From the NCBI GenBank assembly GCA_019115425.1, contig DXDO01000089.1, positions 1-8,340 on the forward strand: 8,340 bases of DNA, read 5' to 3'. Under the pieces are notes generated by a model, which was given only the letters and a program-made list of their open reading frames with translations, ran no database searches and had not been told where the DNA came from. Of the stretch, positions 1-7,021 are shown one piece after another (the first letter of the stretch is position 1; every line of letters starts with the position of its first letter). Position numbers and translations under genes: made by a program. The stretch is from Candidatus Agathobaculum merdigallinarum (lineage in GTDB: Bacteria > Bacillota > Clostridia > Oscillospirales > Butyricicoccaceae).

Positions 1-1577
1 TTATCGTTATCGCGCTGGTGCAGGCCGATGGAAGGCTCGTCCAGAATATACAGCACGCCCATGAGCGACGAACCGATCTGCGTCGCCAGCCGGATGCGCT
101 GGCTCTCGCCGCCGGACAGCGTGCCCGACGCGCGCGACAGGGTGAGATATTCCAGACCGACCGACTGCAAAAAGCCCAGCCGGTCCATGATTTCCTTGAT
201 GACGCGGTCGCCGATCTTGTGCTGCATCTCGGTCAGCTGCAGAGTGTGCAGGAATTCCATCGCCTTGACGACCGATTTTTCCGAAAACTCCGCGATGTTC
301 AGCCCGCCGATCGTGACCGCGAGCACCTCGGGCCGCAGACGGCGGCCGTGGCACGCGGGGCACGGGATCTCACTCATGCACTCCTCGATCTCCGAGCGCG
401 CATAGTCGCTCGAGGTCTCTTTATAGCGGCGCTCGAGGTTCGTGACAATGCCCTCAAACGGCTGCCGCATCACCCCGCCCGACACGCGGCTGACCGACAG
501 TTCGAGCGTCTCGTCCCCCGTGCCGTACAGCAGCTCGTGCATCGCCGCGTCGGAAAACTCCTCGATCGGGGTATCGAGCGTAAAGCCGTGCTTTTTGCCA
601 AGCGCGTTGTAATACATCGCCGCGATCGTGCCCGGGTCGGCGTTGCTCCAGCCGGACGCGCGGATCGCCCCCTGCTTGATGGACAGCTTGCGGTTGGGGA
701 TGATCCGATCCGGATCGACACGCATCTGCATACCGAGACCGGTACACACCGGACATGCGCCGTACGGATTGTTGAACGAAAACATGCGCGGCGTCAGTTC
801 CTCGATCGAGATGCCGCAGTCGTCGCATGCGTAGTTCTGCGAAAACGAGATCGGCTCCCCGCCGATCACATCCGCGATAATCAGGCCGCCCGACAGCGCG
901 GACGCGGTTTCGACCGAATCCGTGATGCGGCCGCGCGCGTCCGGCCGGATGACCACGCGGTCAACCACGATCTCGATGTTGTGCTTCTGGGTTTTCTTGA
1001 GCTTGATCTCCTCCTCAAGGCCGCGCACCTCGCCGTCCACGCGCACGCGGACATATCCCGCCTTGCGCGCGTCCTCCAGCACCTTGACATGCTCGCCTTT
1101 TTTGCCGCGGATGACCGGCGCGAGGATCTGCACGCGGGTCTTTTCCTCGAGCGCCATCAGCCGGTCGATGATCTGGTCAATGGTCTGCTGATGGATCTCC
1201 TTGCCGCACTTCGGGCAGTGCGGCGTGCCGATATTCGCCCAGAGCAAACGCAGATAGTCGTAGATCTCGGTGACCGTGCCGACCGTCGAACGCGGGTTCT
1301 GCGAGGTGGTTTTCTGGTCGATGGAAATTGCGGGCGACAGGCCGTCGATATAGTCCACATCCGGCTTGTCCATCTGCCCCAAGAACTGCCGCGCATAGCT
1401 GGACAGCGACTCGACATAGCGGCGCTGGCCCTCGGCGTAGATCGTGTCGAACGCCAGGGACGACTTGCCCGAGCCGGACAGACCGGTCAGCACGACCAGC
1501 TTATCGCGCGGGATTTTGATATCTATATTTTTCAGATTGTGCGCACGCGCACCCTTTACATGGATAAATTCCTGCAT
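1..1577 (-). CDS. uvrA: UvrABC excision nuclease subunit A, N-terminal 525 residues (3' end outside window)
   Basis: UvrA is the ATP-dependent DNA damage sensor of nucleotide excision repair; it works as a dimer with UvrB in the cytoplasm. The start MQEFIHVKGARAHNL is the family's usual N-terminus. The first Walker A is GLSGSGKS at residues 32-39. A zinc-finger pair, CDDC at 251-254 and CPVC at 275-278, falls almost exactly where the E. coli zinc cysteines lie. The ABC signature LSGGE is at 487-491 and the Walker B stretch YILDEPSIGLHQRDN ends at the window edge. Full-length UvrA is about 940 residues, so the second ATPase half is missing only because the window ends; there is no internal stop. 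The frame stays open to base 1. The ribosome binding site is weak (AAGGATAGGTG), unlike its neighbours. It lies 53 bases after the hydrolase gene and is probably the last gene of the uvrB operon. Confidence 0.97.
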   Translation of the reverse strand, partial: MQEFIHVKGARAHNLKNIDIKIPRDKLVVLTGLSGSGKSSLAFDTIYAEGQRRYVESLSSYARQFLGQMDKPDVDYIDGLSPAISIDQKTTSQNPRSTVGTVTEIYDYLRLLWANIGTPHCPKCGKEIHQQTIDQIIDRLMALEEKTRVQILAPVIRGKKGEHVKVLEDARKAGYVRVRVDGEVRGLEEEIKLKKTQKHNIEIVVDRVVIRPDARGRITDSVETASALSGGLIIADVIGGEPISFSQNYACDDCGISIEELTPRMFSFNNPYGACPVCTGLGMQMRVDPDRIIPNRKLSIKQGAIRASGWSNADPGTIAAMYYNALGKKHGFTLDTPIEEFSDAAMHELLYGTGDETLELSVSRVSGGVMRQPFEGIVTNLERRYKETSSDYARSEIEECMSEIPCPACHGRRLRPEVLAVTIGGLNIAEFSEKSVVKAMEFLHTLQLTEMQHKIGDRVIKEIMDRLGFLQSVGLEYLTLSRASGTLSGGESQRIRLATQIGSSLMGVLYILDEPSIGLHQRDND

Positions 1578-1630
1578 GTTCACCTATCCTTATTCCAAAA
1601 TGCCGTGTTCAATATATGTTTTATTCCGTG

Positions 1631-2452
1631 TTACAGCGCAAGCGTACTCCCCGCCGCGAGGAAGGCGATCCGTTCCCCGAGCGTTTCGTGCAGCACCGCG
1701 AACGCGTGCTGCCCCGTGCAGTGGCAGGTGTAGTAGCGGCTGCCCGTCTGCGCAAGCCGAGAGGCGACCGCGCGGATGCGCTCATCCGGCTCGCTTTTGC
1801 CCGTAGAGGGGCTGAACAGGTGCATCCCGCCGATGACGAAATCCGGGTCGCGGCCGATGATCTCCTTTGCGCGGGCGCAGATGTTGACCACGCCGCGGTG
1901 GGCGCAGCCGGTAAACAGGGCGACCTTGTCCCCCTCGCGCACGATCAGGCTCTGTTCATGCGCGAAACGGTCGGGGACATAAGCCCCGTTTTCCTGCTCA
2001 AACAGCGTGCGGTTGCCGCTGGGACAGCAGTCCTGACCGGTCACGTCCGCAAACAGGGTCAGGGCATCATTGATTTCGGTCACGCCGTCGGTCAGCATCA
2101 GCCGGCCGCTTTCCGCAAGCGCGGGATCCAGCCCAATGGGCCTGATGCCGTCCGGCTTTTGGGAAAAATGCGGCTCGAACGCCTGCTTATGCAGGTAGAC
2201 CGGCGCGCGGCGGTTCACTTCCAAAAACGCCGCCAGCCCGCCGCCGTGGTCGTAATGCCCGTGCGAGACAAAGGCGGTATCCACTTCATCGAGCCGCACG
2301 CCGAGCCGCTTCGCATTGCGCAAAAACAAATCGGTCTGTCCCATATCGAACAGCAGCTTTTTCCCGTTCGCTTCGATATAAAAGCTCAGCCCGTGCTCGC
2401 AGGCGAAGTCCGGCGCGCACGCAGTGTCCTCCATCAGCGTAACGATTTTCAT
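1631..2452 (-). CDS. MBL-fold metallo-hydrolase (COG1237-like), between uvrB and uvrA
   Basis: A 273-residue metallo-beta-lactamase-fold protein with no signal peptide or membrane segment, so cytoplasmic. The metal-binding motif HGHYDH is at residues 64-69. Further likely ligands or family motifs are GCAHRGVVNI (182-191), GGMH (208-211) and CHCTG (243-247). This pattern matches the COG1237 group, often labelled as dihydropterin-ribofuranosyl-aminobenzene-phosphate synthase-like; that label comes from a methanopterin pathway and should not be taken as function here. The substrate is unknown. The ATG overlaps the uvrB stop codon (ATGA, 4 bases), and its ribosome binding site GGAGG lies inside the last uvrB codons, so translation is probably coupled. 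Being placed between uvrB and uvrA hints at a nucleic-acid or nucleotide substrate, but that is only inference from position. Confidence 0.9.
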   Translation of the reverse strand: MKIVTLMEDTACAPDFACEHGLSFYIEANGKKLLFDMGQTDLFLRNAKRLGVRLDEVDTAFVSHGHYDHGGGLAAFLEVNRRAPVYLHKQAFEPHFSQKPDGIRPIGLDPALAESGRLMLTDGVTEINDALTLFADVTGQDCCPSGNRTLFEQENGAYVPDRFAHEQSLIVREGDKVALFTGCAHRGVVNICARAKEIIGRDPDFVIGGMHLFSPSTGKSEPDERIRAVASRLAQTGSRYYTCHCTGQHAFAVLHETLGERIAFLAAGSTLAL

Positions 2453-4407
2453 TTGCCTTCCTCCAGCGCCTTGATCTGGTCGCGCAGCTGGGCGGCGATC
2501 TCGAATTCGAGCATCTTGGCCGCTTCCTTCATCTGGCGGGTCAGGCGCGCGATCTCCTGCTGGCGTTCGCCCTTGGTACGCAGCTTCTTCTTGCTGCTCG
2601 TCGGCACATTGGACGTGATTTCGATGACGTCCTGCACCTTCTTTTTGACCGACTTGGGCACGATGCCATGCGCCTTGTTGAACGCATCCTGCAAGGCGCG
2701 GCGGCGTTCGGTCTCGTCCATCGCGCGGCGCATGGAGGGCGTAATGCTGTCCGCATATAAAACGACCATGCCGTGCTCGTTGCGCGCCGCGCGGCCGATG
2801 GTCTGGATGAGCGAGGTTTCCGAGCGGAGAAAGCCCTCCTTGTCCGCGTCCAGAATCGCGACCAGCGACACCTCTGGGATGTCCAGGCCCTCGCGCAGCA
2901 GGTTGATGCCGACCAGTACGTCGAACACGCCGAGGCGCAGGTCGCGCACCAGCTCCTGCCGCTCGATGGTCTTGATATCGTGGTGCATATAGCGCACCTT
3001 GATCCCCGCGGTCTCGAGATAGTCGGTCAGGTCCTCGGCCATCTTTTTGGTCAGCGTCGTGACCAGAATGCGCTCGCCTTTCGCCGTGCGCGCGTTGATC
3101 TCGCCGATCAGGTCGTCGATCTGCCCCTCGACCGGACGCACGACCACCTCGGGGTCGAGCAGGCCGGTCGGGCGGATGACCTGCTCGACCACCCTGCCCG
3201 AACGGGACAGCTCATACTCGCCCGGCGTCGCGGAAACATACACGACCTGATTTAAGCGCTCGTTGAACTCATCGAAGTTCAGCGGGCGGTTATCGTAGGC
3301 CGAGGGCAGGCGGAAGCCGTTTTCGACCAGACTTTCCTTGCGCGCGCGGTCGCCGTGGTACATGGCGCGCACCTGCGGCAGGGTAACGTGGCTCTCGTCC
3401 ACGATCAGCAGGAAGTCCTTGGGGAAATAATCGATCAGCGTAAACGGCGCGCTGCCCGGCGCGCGGCGCGACAGCACGCGCGAATAGTTCTCAATGCCGC
3501 TGCAAAAACCGATCTCCTGCAGCATTTCAATATCATACCGTGTGCGCTGCGCGATACGCTGCGCTTCGATCAGCTTGCCGTTTTCCTCAAAATATTTGAC
3601 GCGGGCATCCAGCTCCTCCTCCAGATCCTTGATGGCAGCCTGCAATTTGTCCTTCGGGGTGACATAGTGGCTCGCCGGAAAGATCGCGGTGTGCCCCAGT
3701 TCGCTCAGCACCGTGCCGGTCAGCGGATTGATGCGGCTGATGCGGTCGATCTCATCGCCGAAGAACTCGATGCGCACCACGTCCTCATCCGAGTAAACCG
3801 GCCACACCTCGACGGTATCGCCGCGCACGCGGAAGCGGTTGCGCTCGAAGGCGATGTCGTTGCGCTCGTACTGGATGTCGATCAGCCGATGGATGAGCTG
3901 CTCGCGGCTGATCTCCATGCCCGGGCGCAGCGAAACCACCATCTTCTTATAGTCGATCGGGTCGCCCAGCGAATAGATGCACGACACGGACGAAACGATG
4001 ATCACGTCCCGCCGCTCGGAAAGCGCCGAGGTGGCCGAGTGACGCAGGCGGTCGATCTCGTCGTTGATGGCGGAATCCTTTTCAATATAGGTATCGGTCG
4101 ATGCAATATAGGCCTCGGGCTGGTAATAATCGTAGTAGGAGACAAAATATTCAACCGCATTATGCGGAAAAAACTCGCGCAACTCGGTACAGAGCTGTGC
4201 GGCAAGGGTTTTATTATGCGCGAGCACCAGCGTCGGCCGCTGGGTCTGCTCGATGATGTTTGCCATGGTAAAGGTCTTGCCCGAACCGGTCACGCCGAGC
4301 AGGGTCTGCTCGGTCAGGCCGTTATGGATCCCTTCGACCAGCCCCGCGACCGCTTCGGGCTGGTCGCCCGCCATTTGATATGGGCTTACAATTTGAAAAT
4401 CCGGCAT
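2449..4407 (-). CDS. uvrB: UvrABC excision nuclease subunit B
   Basis: UvrB is the helicase-like subunit that takes over the lesion from UvrA, verifies it by inserting a beta-hairpin between the strands, and recruits UvrC. The 652-residue protein is complete (relatives are about 660-670). Walker A GVTGSGKT is at residues 38-45, the tyrosine-rich beta-hairpin region YFVSYYDYYQPEAY at 87-100, and the DESH box at 337-340. Helicase motif VI-like QTIGRAARN is in the second half. The C-terminal UVR domain (about 620-650), which binds UvrC, is intact with MLEFEIAAQLRDQI. The start is set by GGAGGAAA seven bases before the ATG; this ribosome binding site is made from the last codons of radC, whose stop directly abuts the uvrB ATG. 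The 3' end overlaps the hydrolase gene. Confidence 0.98.
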   Translation of the reverse strand: MPDFQIVSPYQMAGDQPEAVAGLVEGIHNGLTEQTLLGVTGSGKTFTMANIIEQTQRPTLVLAHNKTLAAQLCTELREFFPHNAVEYFVSYYDYYQPEAYIASTDTYIEKDSAINDEIDRLRHSATSALSERRDVIIVSSVSCIYSLGDPIDYKKMVVSLRPGMEISREQLIHRLIDIQYERNDIAFERNRFRVRGDTVEVWPVYSDEDVVRIEFFGDEIDRISRINPLTGTVLSELGHTAIFPASHYVTPKDKLQAAIKDLEEELDARVKYFEENGKLIEAQRIAQRTRYDIEMLQEIGFCSGIENYSRVLSRRAPGSAPFTLIDYFPKDFLLIVDESHVTLPQVRAMYHGDRARKESLVENGFRLPSAYDNRPLNFDEFNERLNQVVYVSATPGEYELSRSGRVVEQVIRPTGLLDPEVVVRPVEGQIDDLIGEINARTAKGERILVTTLTKKMAEDLTDYLETAGIKVRYMHHDIKTIERQELVRDLRLGVFDVLVGINLLREGLDIPEVSLVAILDADKEGFLRSETSLIQTIGRAARNEHGMVVLYADSITPSMRRAMDETERRRALQDAFNKAHGIVPKSVKKKVQDVIEITSNVPTSSKKKLRTKGERQQEIARLTRQMKEAAKMLEFEIAAQLRDQIKALEEGK

Positions 4408-5115
4408 TTATGCTTTCCTCCGTCCTATCTGTATCCCGCGCAGCCGGCAGATCGAGGTGTATTTTCCGCGCGCCACAACGCAGTGATCCACTAGCTGAAG
4501 CCCCAGGCCGTCAAGCGTTTTTTCGAGCAGGCGCGTGGCCTCGATATCCTCCGCAGAGGGGGTTGCGGTGCCGTTCGGATGGTTATGCGCGATCGCCACA
4601 CCCGCCGCCTGACAGAGCAGCGCGCCGGTCGCAATTTTATATGGATCGACCGGCACATGCGCATGCCCGCCGCGCGCGATCTCCACGCACTTGATGACAC
4701 GCCCTGCGCCGTCCAGATACGCGGCAAGCAGCACCTCGTCCTGCTCGCAGGCAAACTGCGGCACGAAATATTCGCCCACCCGCTCGATGCTGGTCAGCTT
4801 GTCGCGGTGCCGCTCCATTTTGGCCACGTCCGCCTGATAGCGCCCAAAGAGCGCAAACACTGTTTTGATCAGATCCGCCGAGTGCGGGCCGATGCCCTCG
4901 ACCTCGCAGAGCTGCTCGGGCGGCGCCTCGAACACCGCGTGCAGCGAACCGAACCGGTCGAGCAGGCGGTGTGCGGTCGGGTTGGTATTGCCCTGCCGGA
5001 TGGCAAAATACAACAGGATCTCCAGCACCTCATGGTCGCTGAACACGTCCATGCCGAACCGCCGGAACTTCTCCATCATCCTTTTGCGGTGTCCGCTGTG
5101 CGGGTTATCCGCCAT
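4408..5115 (-). CDS. radC: RadC/JAB-domain family protein
   Basis: A 235-residue member of the RadC family, close to the usual length. The N-terminal half holds a helix-hairpin-helix region (LCEVEGIGPHSADLI, about 69-83). The C-terminal half is a JAMM/MPN metalloprotease-like domain with HNHPNG at 177-182 followed by S187 and D190, the expected metal-binding pattern. The common RadC motif HPREV is replaced here by DPYKI. RadC's molecular function is unsettled; the original E. coli repair phenotype was later traced to another gene, so a role in repair should not be assumed from the name. The ATG at 5115 was chosen because GGAGG lies seven bases before it and the protein then begins like its clostridial relatives (NPHSGHRKRMMEKF); an upstream in-frame extension to 5181 lacks support. 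It sits directly before uvrB, with no spacing at all, and 28 bases after the acetyltransferase gene. Confidence 0.93.
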   Translation of the reverse strand: MADNPHSGHRKRMMEKFRRFGMDVFSDHEVLEILLYFAIRQGNTNPTAHRLLDRFGSLHAVFEAPPEQLCEVEGIGPHSADLIKTVFALFGRYQADVAKMERHRDKLTSIERVGEYFVPQFACEQDEVLLAAYLDGAGRVIKCVEIARGGHAHVPVDPYKIATGALLCQAAGVAIAHNHPNGTATPSAEDIEATRLLEKTLDGLGLQLVDHCVVARGKYTSICRLRGIQIGRRKA

Positions 5116-5143
5116 GACAGGACCTCCCTTCCTCTTTTGTCCG

Positions 5144-5743
5144 TTACAGGTGGACGCGCTGCGCCGCCTGCCGCAGCACACGGGCGACCAGCGGGCCGTC
5201 CTGGATCTCGGGAAACGGCACGGTAGGCTGCGGTTCGCCGTCGTGCGGGCGCAGGCTTTTGCCCATCCACAGCACGTCGCGCCACTGGCCGAATTTATAC
5301 ATGCTTTCCTGATAGGCGCCCGAGATGATAAAGCCCATCGCCTTGTGAAACTTCATTGAGCGCTCGTTGGGCGAGGTGATGCCGACGTAGATATTATAGT
5401 ATCCCTGCATAGCGAGCAGTTCAAACAGCGCGGTGTAGATCGCGCCCGCGATGCCGTGCCGGTGCCACTCGGGCGCGACATAGATCGAAGTTTCGACCGA
5501 CCACTGGTAGGCCGCGCGCGTGCGGTGCGGCGAGGCGTAGCCGTAGCCCGTGATCTCTCCGTCCACCGTGCAGGTGAGCCACGGCAGGCGCGCAGTATAG
5601 TCGCGCATCCGCCGCAGGAACTCATCCAGCGACGGCGGCTCATATTCGCTCGACACAGTGGTCTGAATAACATAGGGCGCGTAGAGCGCAAGCATTTCCG
5701 CAGCGTCGCTCTCTGCCGCGGGGCGTAGAATGATCTCCGGCAT
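5144..5743 (-). CDS. GNAT N-acetyltransferase, phosphinothricin acetyltransferase-like
   Basis: A 199-residue single-domain acetyltransferase that should transfer acetyl from acetyl-CoA to an amine. The overall pattern is that of the PAT/Bar/MnaT-like group (COG1247): SVETSIYV (82-89) with a conserved glutamate at 84, the acetyl-CoA loop at HRHGIAG (94-100), NERSMKFHKAMGF (126-138) and YKFGQWRDVLWM (149-160). These enzymes act on phosphinothricin, methionine sulfoximine or related amino-acid analogues; the actual substrate cannot be told from sequence. About 30 residues beyond the fold (from 170) form a tail that I do not recognise. The start at 5743 is supported by GAGGA about seven bases upstream; the frame stays open up to 5851 but the added residues look non-coding. 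It is the first gene of the putative uvrB-uvrA operon. Confidence 0.88.
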   Translation of the reverse strand: MPEIILRPAAESDAAEMLALYAPYVIQTTVSSEYEPPSLDEFLRRMRDYTARLPWLTCTVDGEITGYGYASPHRTRAAYQWSVETSIYVAPEWHRHGIAGAIYTALFELLAMQGYYNIYVGITSPNERSMKFHKAMGFIISGAYQESMYKFGQWRDVLWMGKSLRPHDGEPQPTVPFPEIQDGPLVARVLRQAAQRVHL

Positions 5744-5775
5744 GTGATGTTCCTCATTTATCAAAAAATTGCTGC

Positions 5776-5814
5776 AAAAACGCCGCAGAGCCTCTCCGTT
5801 GCCGGGCTGCGGCG
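5776..5814 (-). terminator. Terminator-like hairpin in the leader of the repair operon
   Basis: On the minus strand the arms CGCCGCAG and CTGCGGCG (8 perfect pairs) enclose 18 bases that include a possible inner CCG-GCAA-CGG hairpin, and the second arm is followed directly by TTTTT. The plus-strand reading has no T run, so the direction is minus. It starts within two or three bases of the predicted 5' end of the proximal transcript and lies about 33 bases before the first gene. It could be an attenuator, a 5' stabilising stem, or a leftover terminator. Confidence 0.55.
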
Positions 5815-5822
5815 CTGTGTTT

Positions 5823-5851
5823 ATTATACCGCGCCGCTCTCTGTTCTTCAA
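5823..5851 (-). promoter_or_regulatory. Proximal promoter of the acetyltransferase-radC-uvrB-uvrA operon
   Basis: The minus strand reads TTGAAG, 17 bases, then TATAAT: a perfect -10 box and a 4/6 -35 box at ideal spacing. The predicted start is an A at about 5816, giving a leader of roughly 70 bases. This is the best promoter match upstream of the operon. Confidence 0.65.
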
Positions 5852-5881
5852 CAGCTTTTTACAGTGGCGGCTTCCAAAAAT

Positions 5882-5895
5882 CGTACATTCGTTCG
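5882..5895. promoter_or_regulatory. LexA/DinR-like box upstream of the uvr operon
   Basis: The minus strand reads CGAACGAATGTACG. The Bacillus-type SOS box is CGAAC-N4-GTTCG, so this differs at one position in the second half-site, and the four central bases fit the purine/pyrimidine preference. It lies about 31 bases upstream of the proximal -35 box and just downstream of the start predicted for the distal promoter, where a bound repressor could block the distal transcript. uvrB and uvrA are established SOS genes in Bacillus, which raises the prior. A single imperfect 14-base match can still be chance. Confidence 0.4.
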
Positions 5896-5917
5896 CACTT
5901 CATTTGTGCGTTTTTTT
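5894..5917 (+). terminator. Short hairpin followed by seven T (plus strand)
   Basis: CGCAC, a 7-base loop, GTGCG, then TTTTTTT at 5911-5917. The stem is only five pairs but the T run is long. No gene on the plus strand precedes it within the window, so either it ends an unrecognised short RNA or it is fortuitous. It overlaps the end of the LexA-like box by two bases. Confidence 0.35.
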
Positions 5918-5919
5918 GT

Positions 5920-5948
5920 ATTGTACTGGAAAGCCATGCACAATTCAA
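5920..5948 (-). promoter_or_regulatory. Distal promoter candidate for the repair operon
   Basis: The minus strand reads TTGAAT, 17 bases, then TACAAT (4/6 and 5/6 matches at ideal spacing). Transcription would start near 5913 and run through the LexA-like box, giving a leader of about 170 bases with several hairpins. Confidence 0.45.
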
Positions 5949-6028
5949 GCACAGAACACAAGACATCCGCCCCGTCCTATGCTGCGCCCGACAGCCTGAC
6001 AAGGCGAGCGAACGCCTCCGCGCGGCGG

Positions 6029-6057
6029 TTGCTTTTTCCGGCAAATTAGGGTATACT
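6029..6057 (+). promoter_or_regulatory. Promoter of the DUF4364-lrgA-lrgB operon
   Basis: TTGCTT, 17 bases, then TATACT (5/6 match to the -10 consensus), with a start expected near 6064 and a leader of about 30 bases. Just upstream, at 6002-6017, AGGCG and CGCCT form a small inverted repeat that could be a hairpin or an operator. Nothing else gene-like is seen in 5950-6028. Confidence 0.5.
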
Positions 6058-6092
6058 GTTAAAGCATATTTTTTGGCAAAGGAGGCTGCACA

Positions 6093-6647
6093 ATGGTTCG
6101 TTATGGGTTCATCCACTCCAAAGAGGATATCAAATTCCTCATTCTGTTCGCCATGGACCTGCTGCCCTTTCCGGTCGGCTTCAGCACGATCGTCGATCTG
6201 ACGACCTGGTGCGACGAAGGGTTCGGTTATTTTGAGCTGAGCGAAGCATTCTATGAAATGGTGCCGACCGGCCACATCGAGGAGCTGGGCGACGGCGGCG
6301 AAGCGCAGTACCGCATCACAGACAAGGGCCGCGAGGCGATCCGCGTATTTGAAAAACAGCTTCCTTATCCGGTGCGCGAGGCGGCGCAGCGTTCTGCGCT
6401 GCGTGTGGTGCGCCAGATCCGCCGCGACGCAGCGATCCACACCTCGGTGACCGAACGCACCGAGCACGACCTGACCGTCCGCATGGAGATGGAGCAGGTA
6501 TTCGCGGTCGAAATGGATGTGGTCAGCCGCGCGCAGGCCACCATGCTGGAGCGCACCTTCAAGTCCAACGCGGAAACGATCTACCAGACCCTGCTGGCCG
6601 CGATGACCGCAGATTACGGAAACGGGAAAGAAGAAGGTAGCACTTGA
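6093..6647 (+). CDS. DUF4364 family protein, predicted winged-helix regulator
   Basis: A 184-residue soluble protein matching the DUF4364 family, found mainly in Clostridia and predicted to bind DNA. The first 90 residues form the helix-turn-helix part: KEDIKFLILFAMDLL is the first helix, FELSEAFYEMVPTGHIEEL (47-65) a helical stretch, and AQYRITDKGREAIRVFEK (71-88) resembles the wing and following helix of PadR/MarR-type folds. The rest looks mixed and may be a dimerisation or sensing domain; no ligand site is recognisable. The start is clear, with AAAGGAGG seven bases before the ATG. The stop overlaps the TTG start of lrgA (TTGA), so it is co-transcribed with lrgA and lrgB. Control of that pair is a reasonable guess from position, not shown by the sequence. 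Confidence 0.88.
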   Translation: MVRYGFIHSKEDIKFLILFAMDLLPFPVGFSTIVDLTTWCDEGFGYFELSEAFYEMVPTGHIEELGDGGEAQYRITDKGREAIRVFEKQLPYPVREAAQRSALRVVRQIRRDAAIHTSVTERTEHDLTVRMEMEQVFAVEMDVVSRAQATMLERTFKSNAETIYQTLLAAMTADYGNGKEEGST

Positions 6648-7021
6648 AATATCTGAAGCAACTGGGCGTGCTGCTCGCGTGCTGCGTCGCGGGCGACGCG
6701 CTTTCCATCCTGCTGGGTGGCGCGCTGCCCGGCAATGTGCTGGGGCTGGCGCTGCTGCTGATCCTGCTCGTCCTCGGATGGGTGCGTCCGCACCATGTGG
6801 AGAACACCGCGGATTTTCTGCTGCAGAATATGGCGTTTTTCTTTCTTCCCGCCTGTCTGGGCGTGTTGGAGATCTTCGCGCAGATCAAAAGCGAAATCCT
6901 GGCGATTCTGGCGGTTTGCGTGCTGACCACGCTGTGCACCGCGGCGGCGACCGCGCTCACCGTGCATGTCGTGTACCGTTTGCAATGCCGCAGGAAACAG
7001 GAGGTGCGCAAGCATGAGTGA
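6644..7021 (+). CDS. lrgA: CidA/LrgA family membrane protein
   Basis: A 125-residue, very hydrophobic protein with four likely membrane segments (about residues 4-22, 26-46, 58-80 and 86-112) and a basic C-terminal tail. LPGNVLGLALLLILL and NMAFFFLPACLGVLEIF are the family's conserved stretches. LrgA/CidA proteins were named holin-like for their link to murein hydrolase activity and cell lysis in Staphylococcus; more recent work on LrgAB-type pairs in Bacillus and Streptococcus supports pyruvate transport. The start is TTG at 6644, overlapping the previous stop, with AAGAAGGT in front. The rare start and overlap suggest coupled translation. The end overlaps lrgB by 8 bases. cidA would be an equally fair symbol. 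Confidence 0.9.
   Translation: MKYLKQLGVLLACCVAGDALSILLGGALPGNVLGLALLLILLVLGWVRPHHVENTADFLLQNMAFFFLPACLGVLEIFAQIKSEILAILAVCVLTTLCTAAATALTVHVVYRLQCRRKQEVRKHE

Noticed and set aside
1578..1630. A separate promoter for uvrA in the 53-base gap
   Set aside because: A TATATT is present on the minus strand but no -35 box at proper spacing; too weak to list.
18..1733. Long open frame on the plus strand antisense to uvrA (571 residues)
   Set aside because: Arginine- and alanine-rich shadow of the GC-rich uvrA gene; no ribosome binding site or recognisable domain, while the opposite strand encodes clear UvrA motifs throughout.
1616..2992. Plus-strand open frame antisense to the MBL gene and uvrB
   Set aside because: Covers two well-supported genes on the other strand and shows no family features; typical high-GC antisense frame.
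3355..4494. Plus-strand open frame antisense to uvrB
   Set aside because: Shadow of uvrB codons, no supporting start signal.
5859..6467. Minus-strand open frame crossing the divergent promoter region and DUF4364 gene
   Set aside because: Crosses the plus-strand promoter and overlaps a well-supported gene; no domain recognised.
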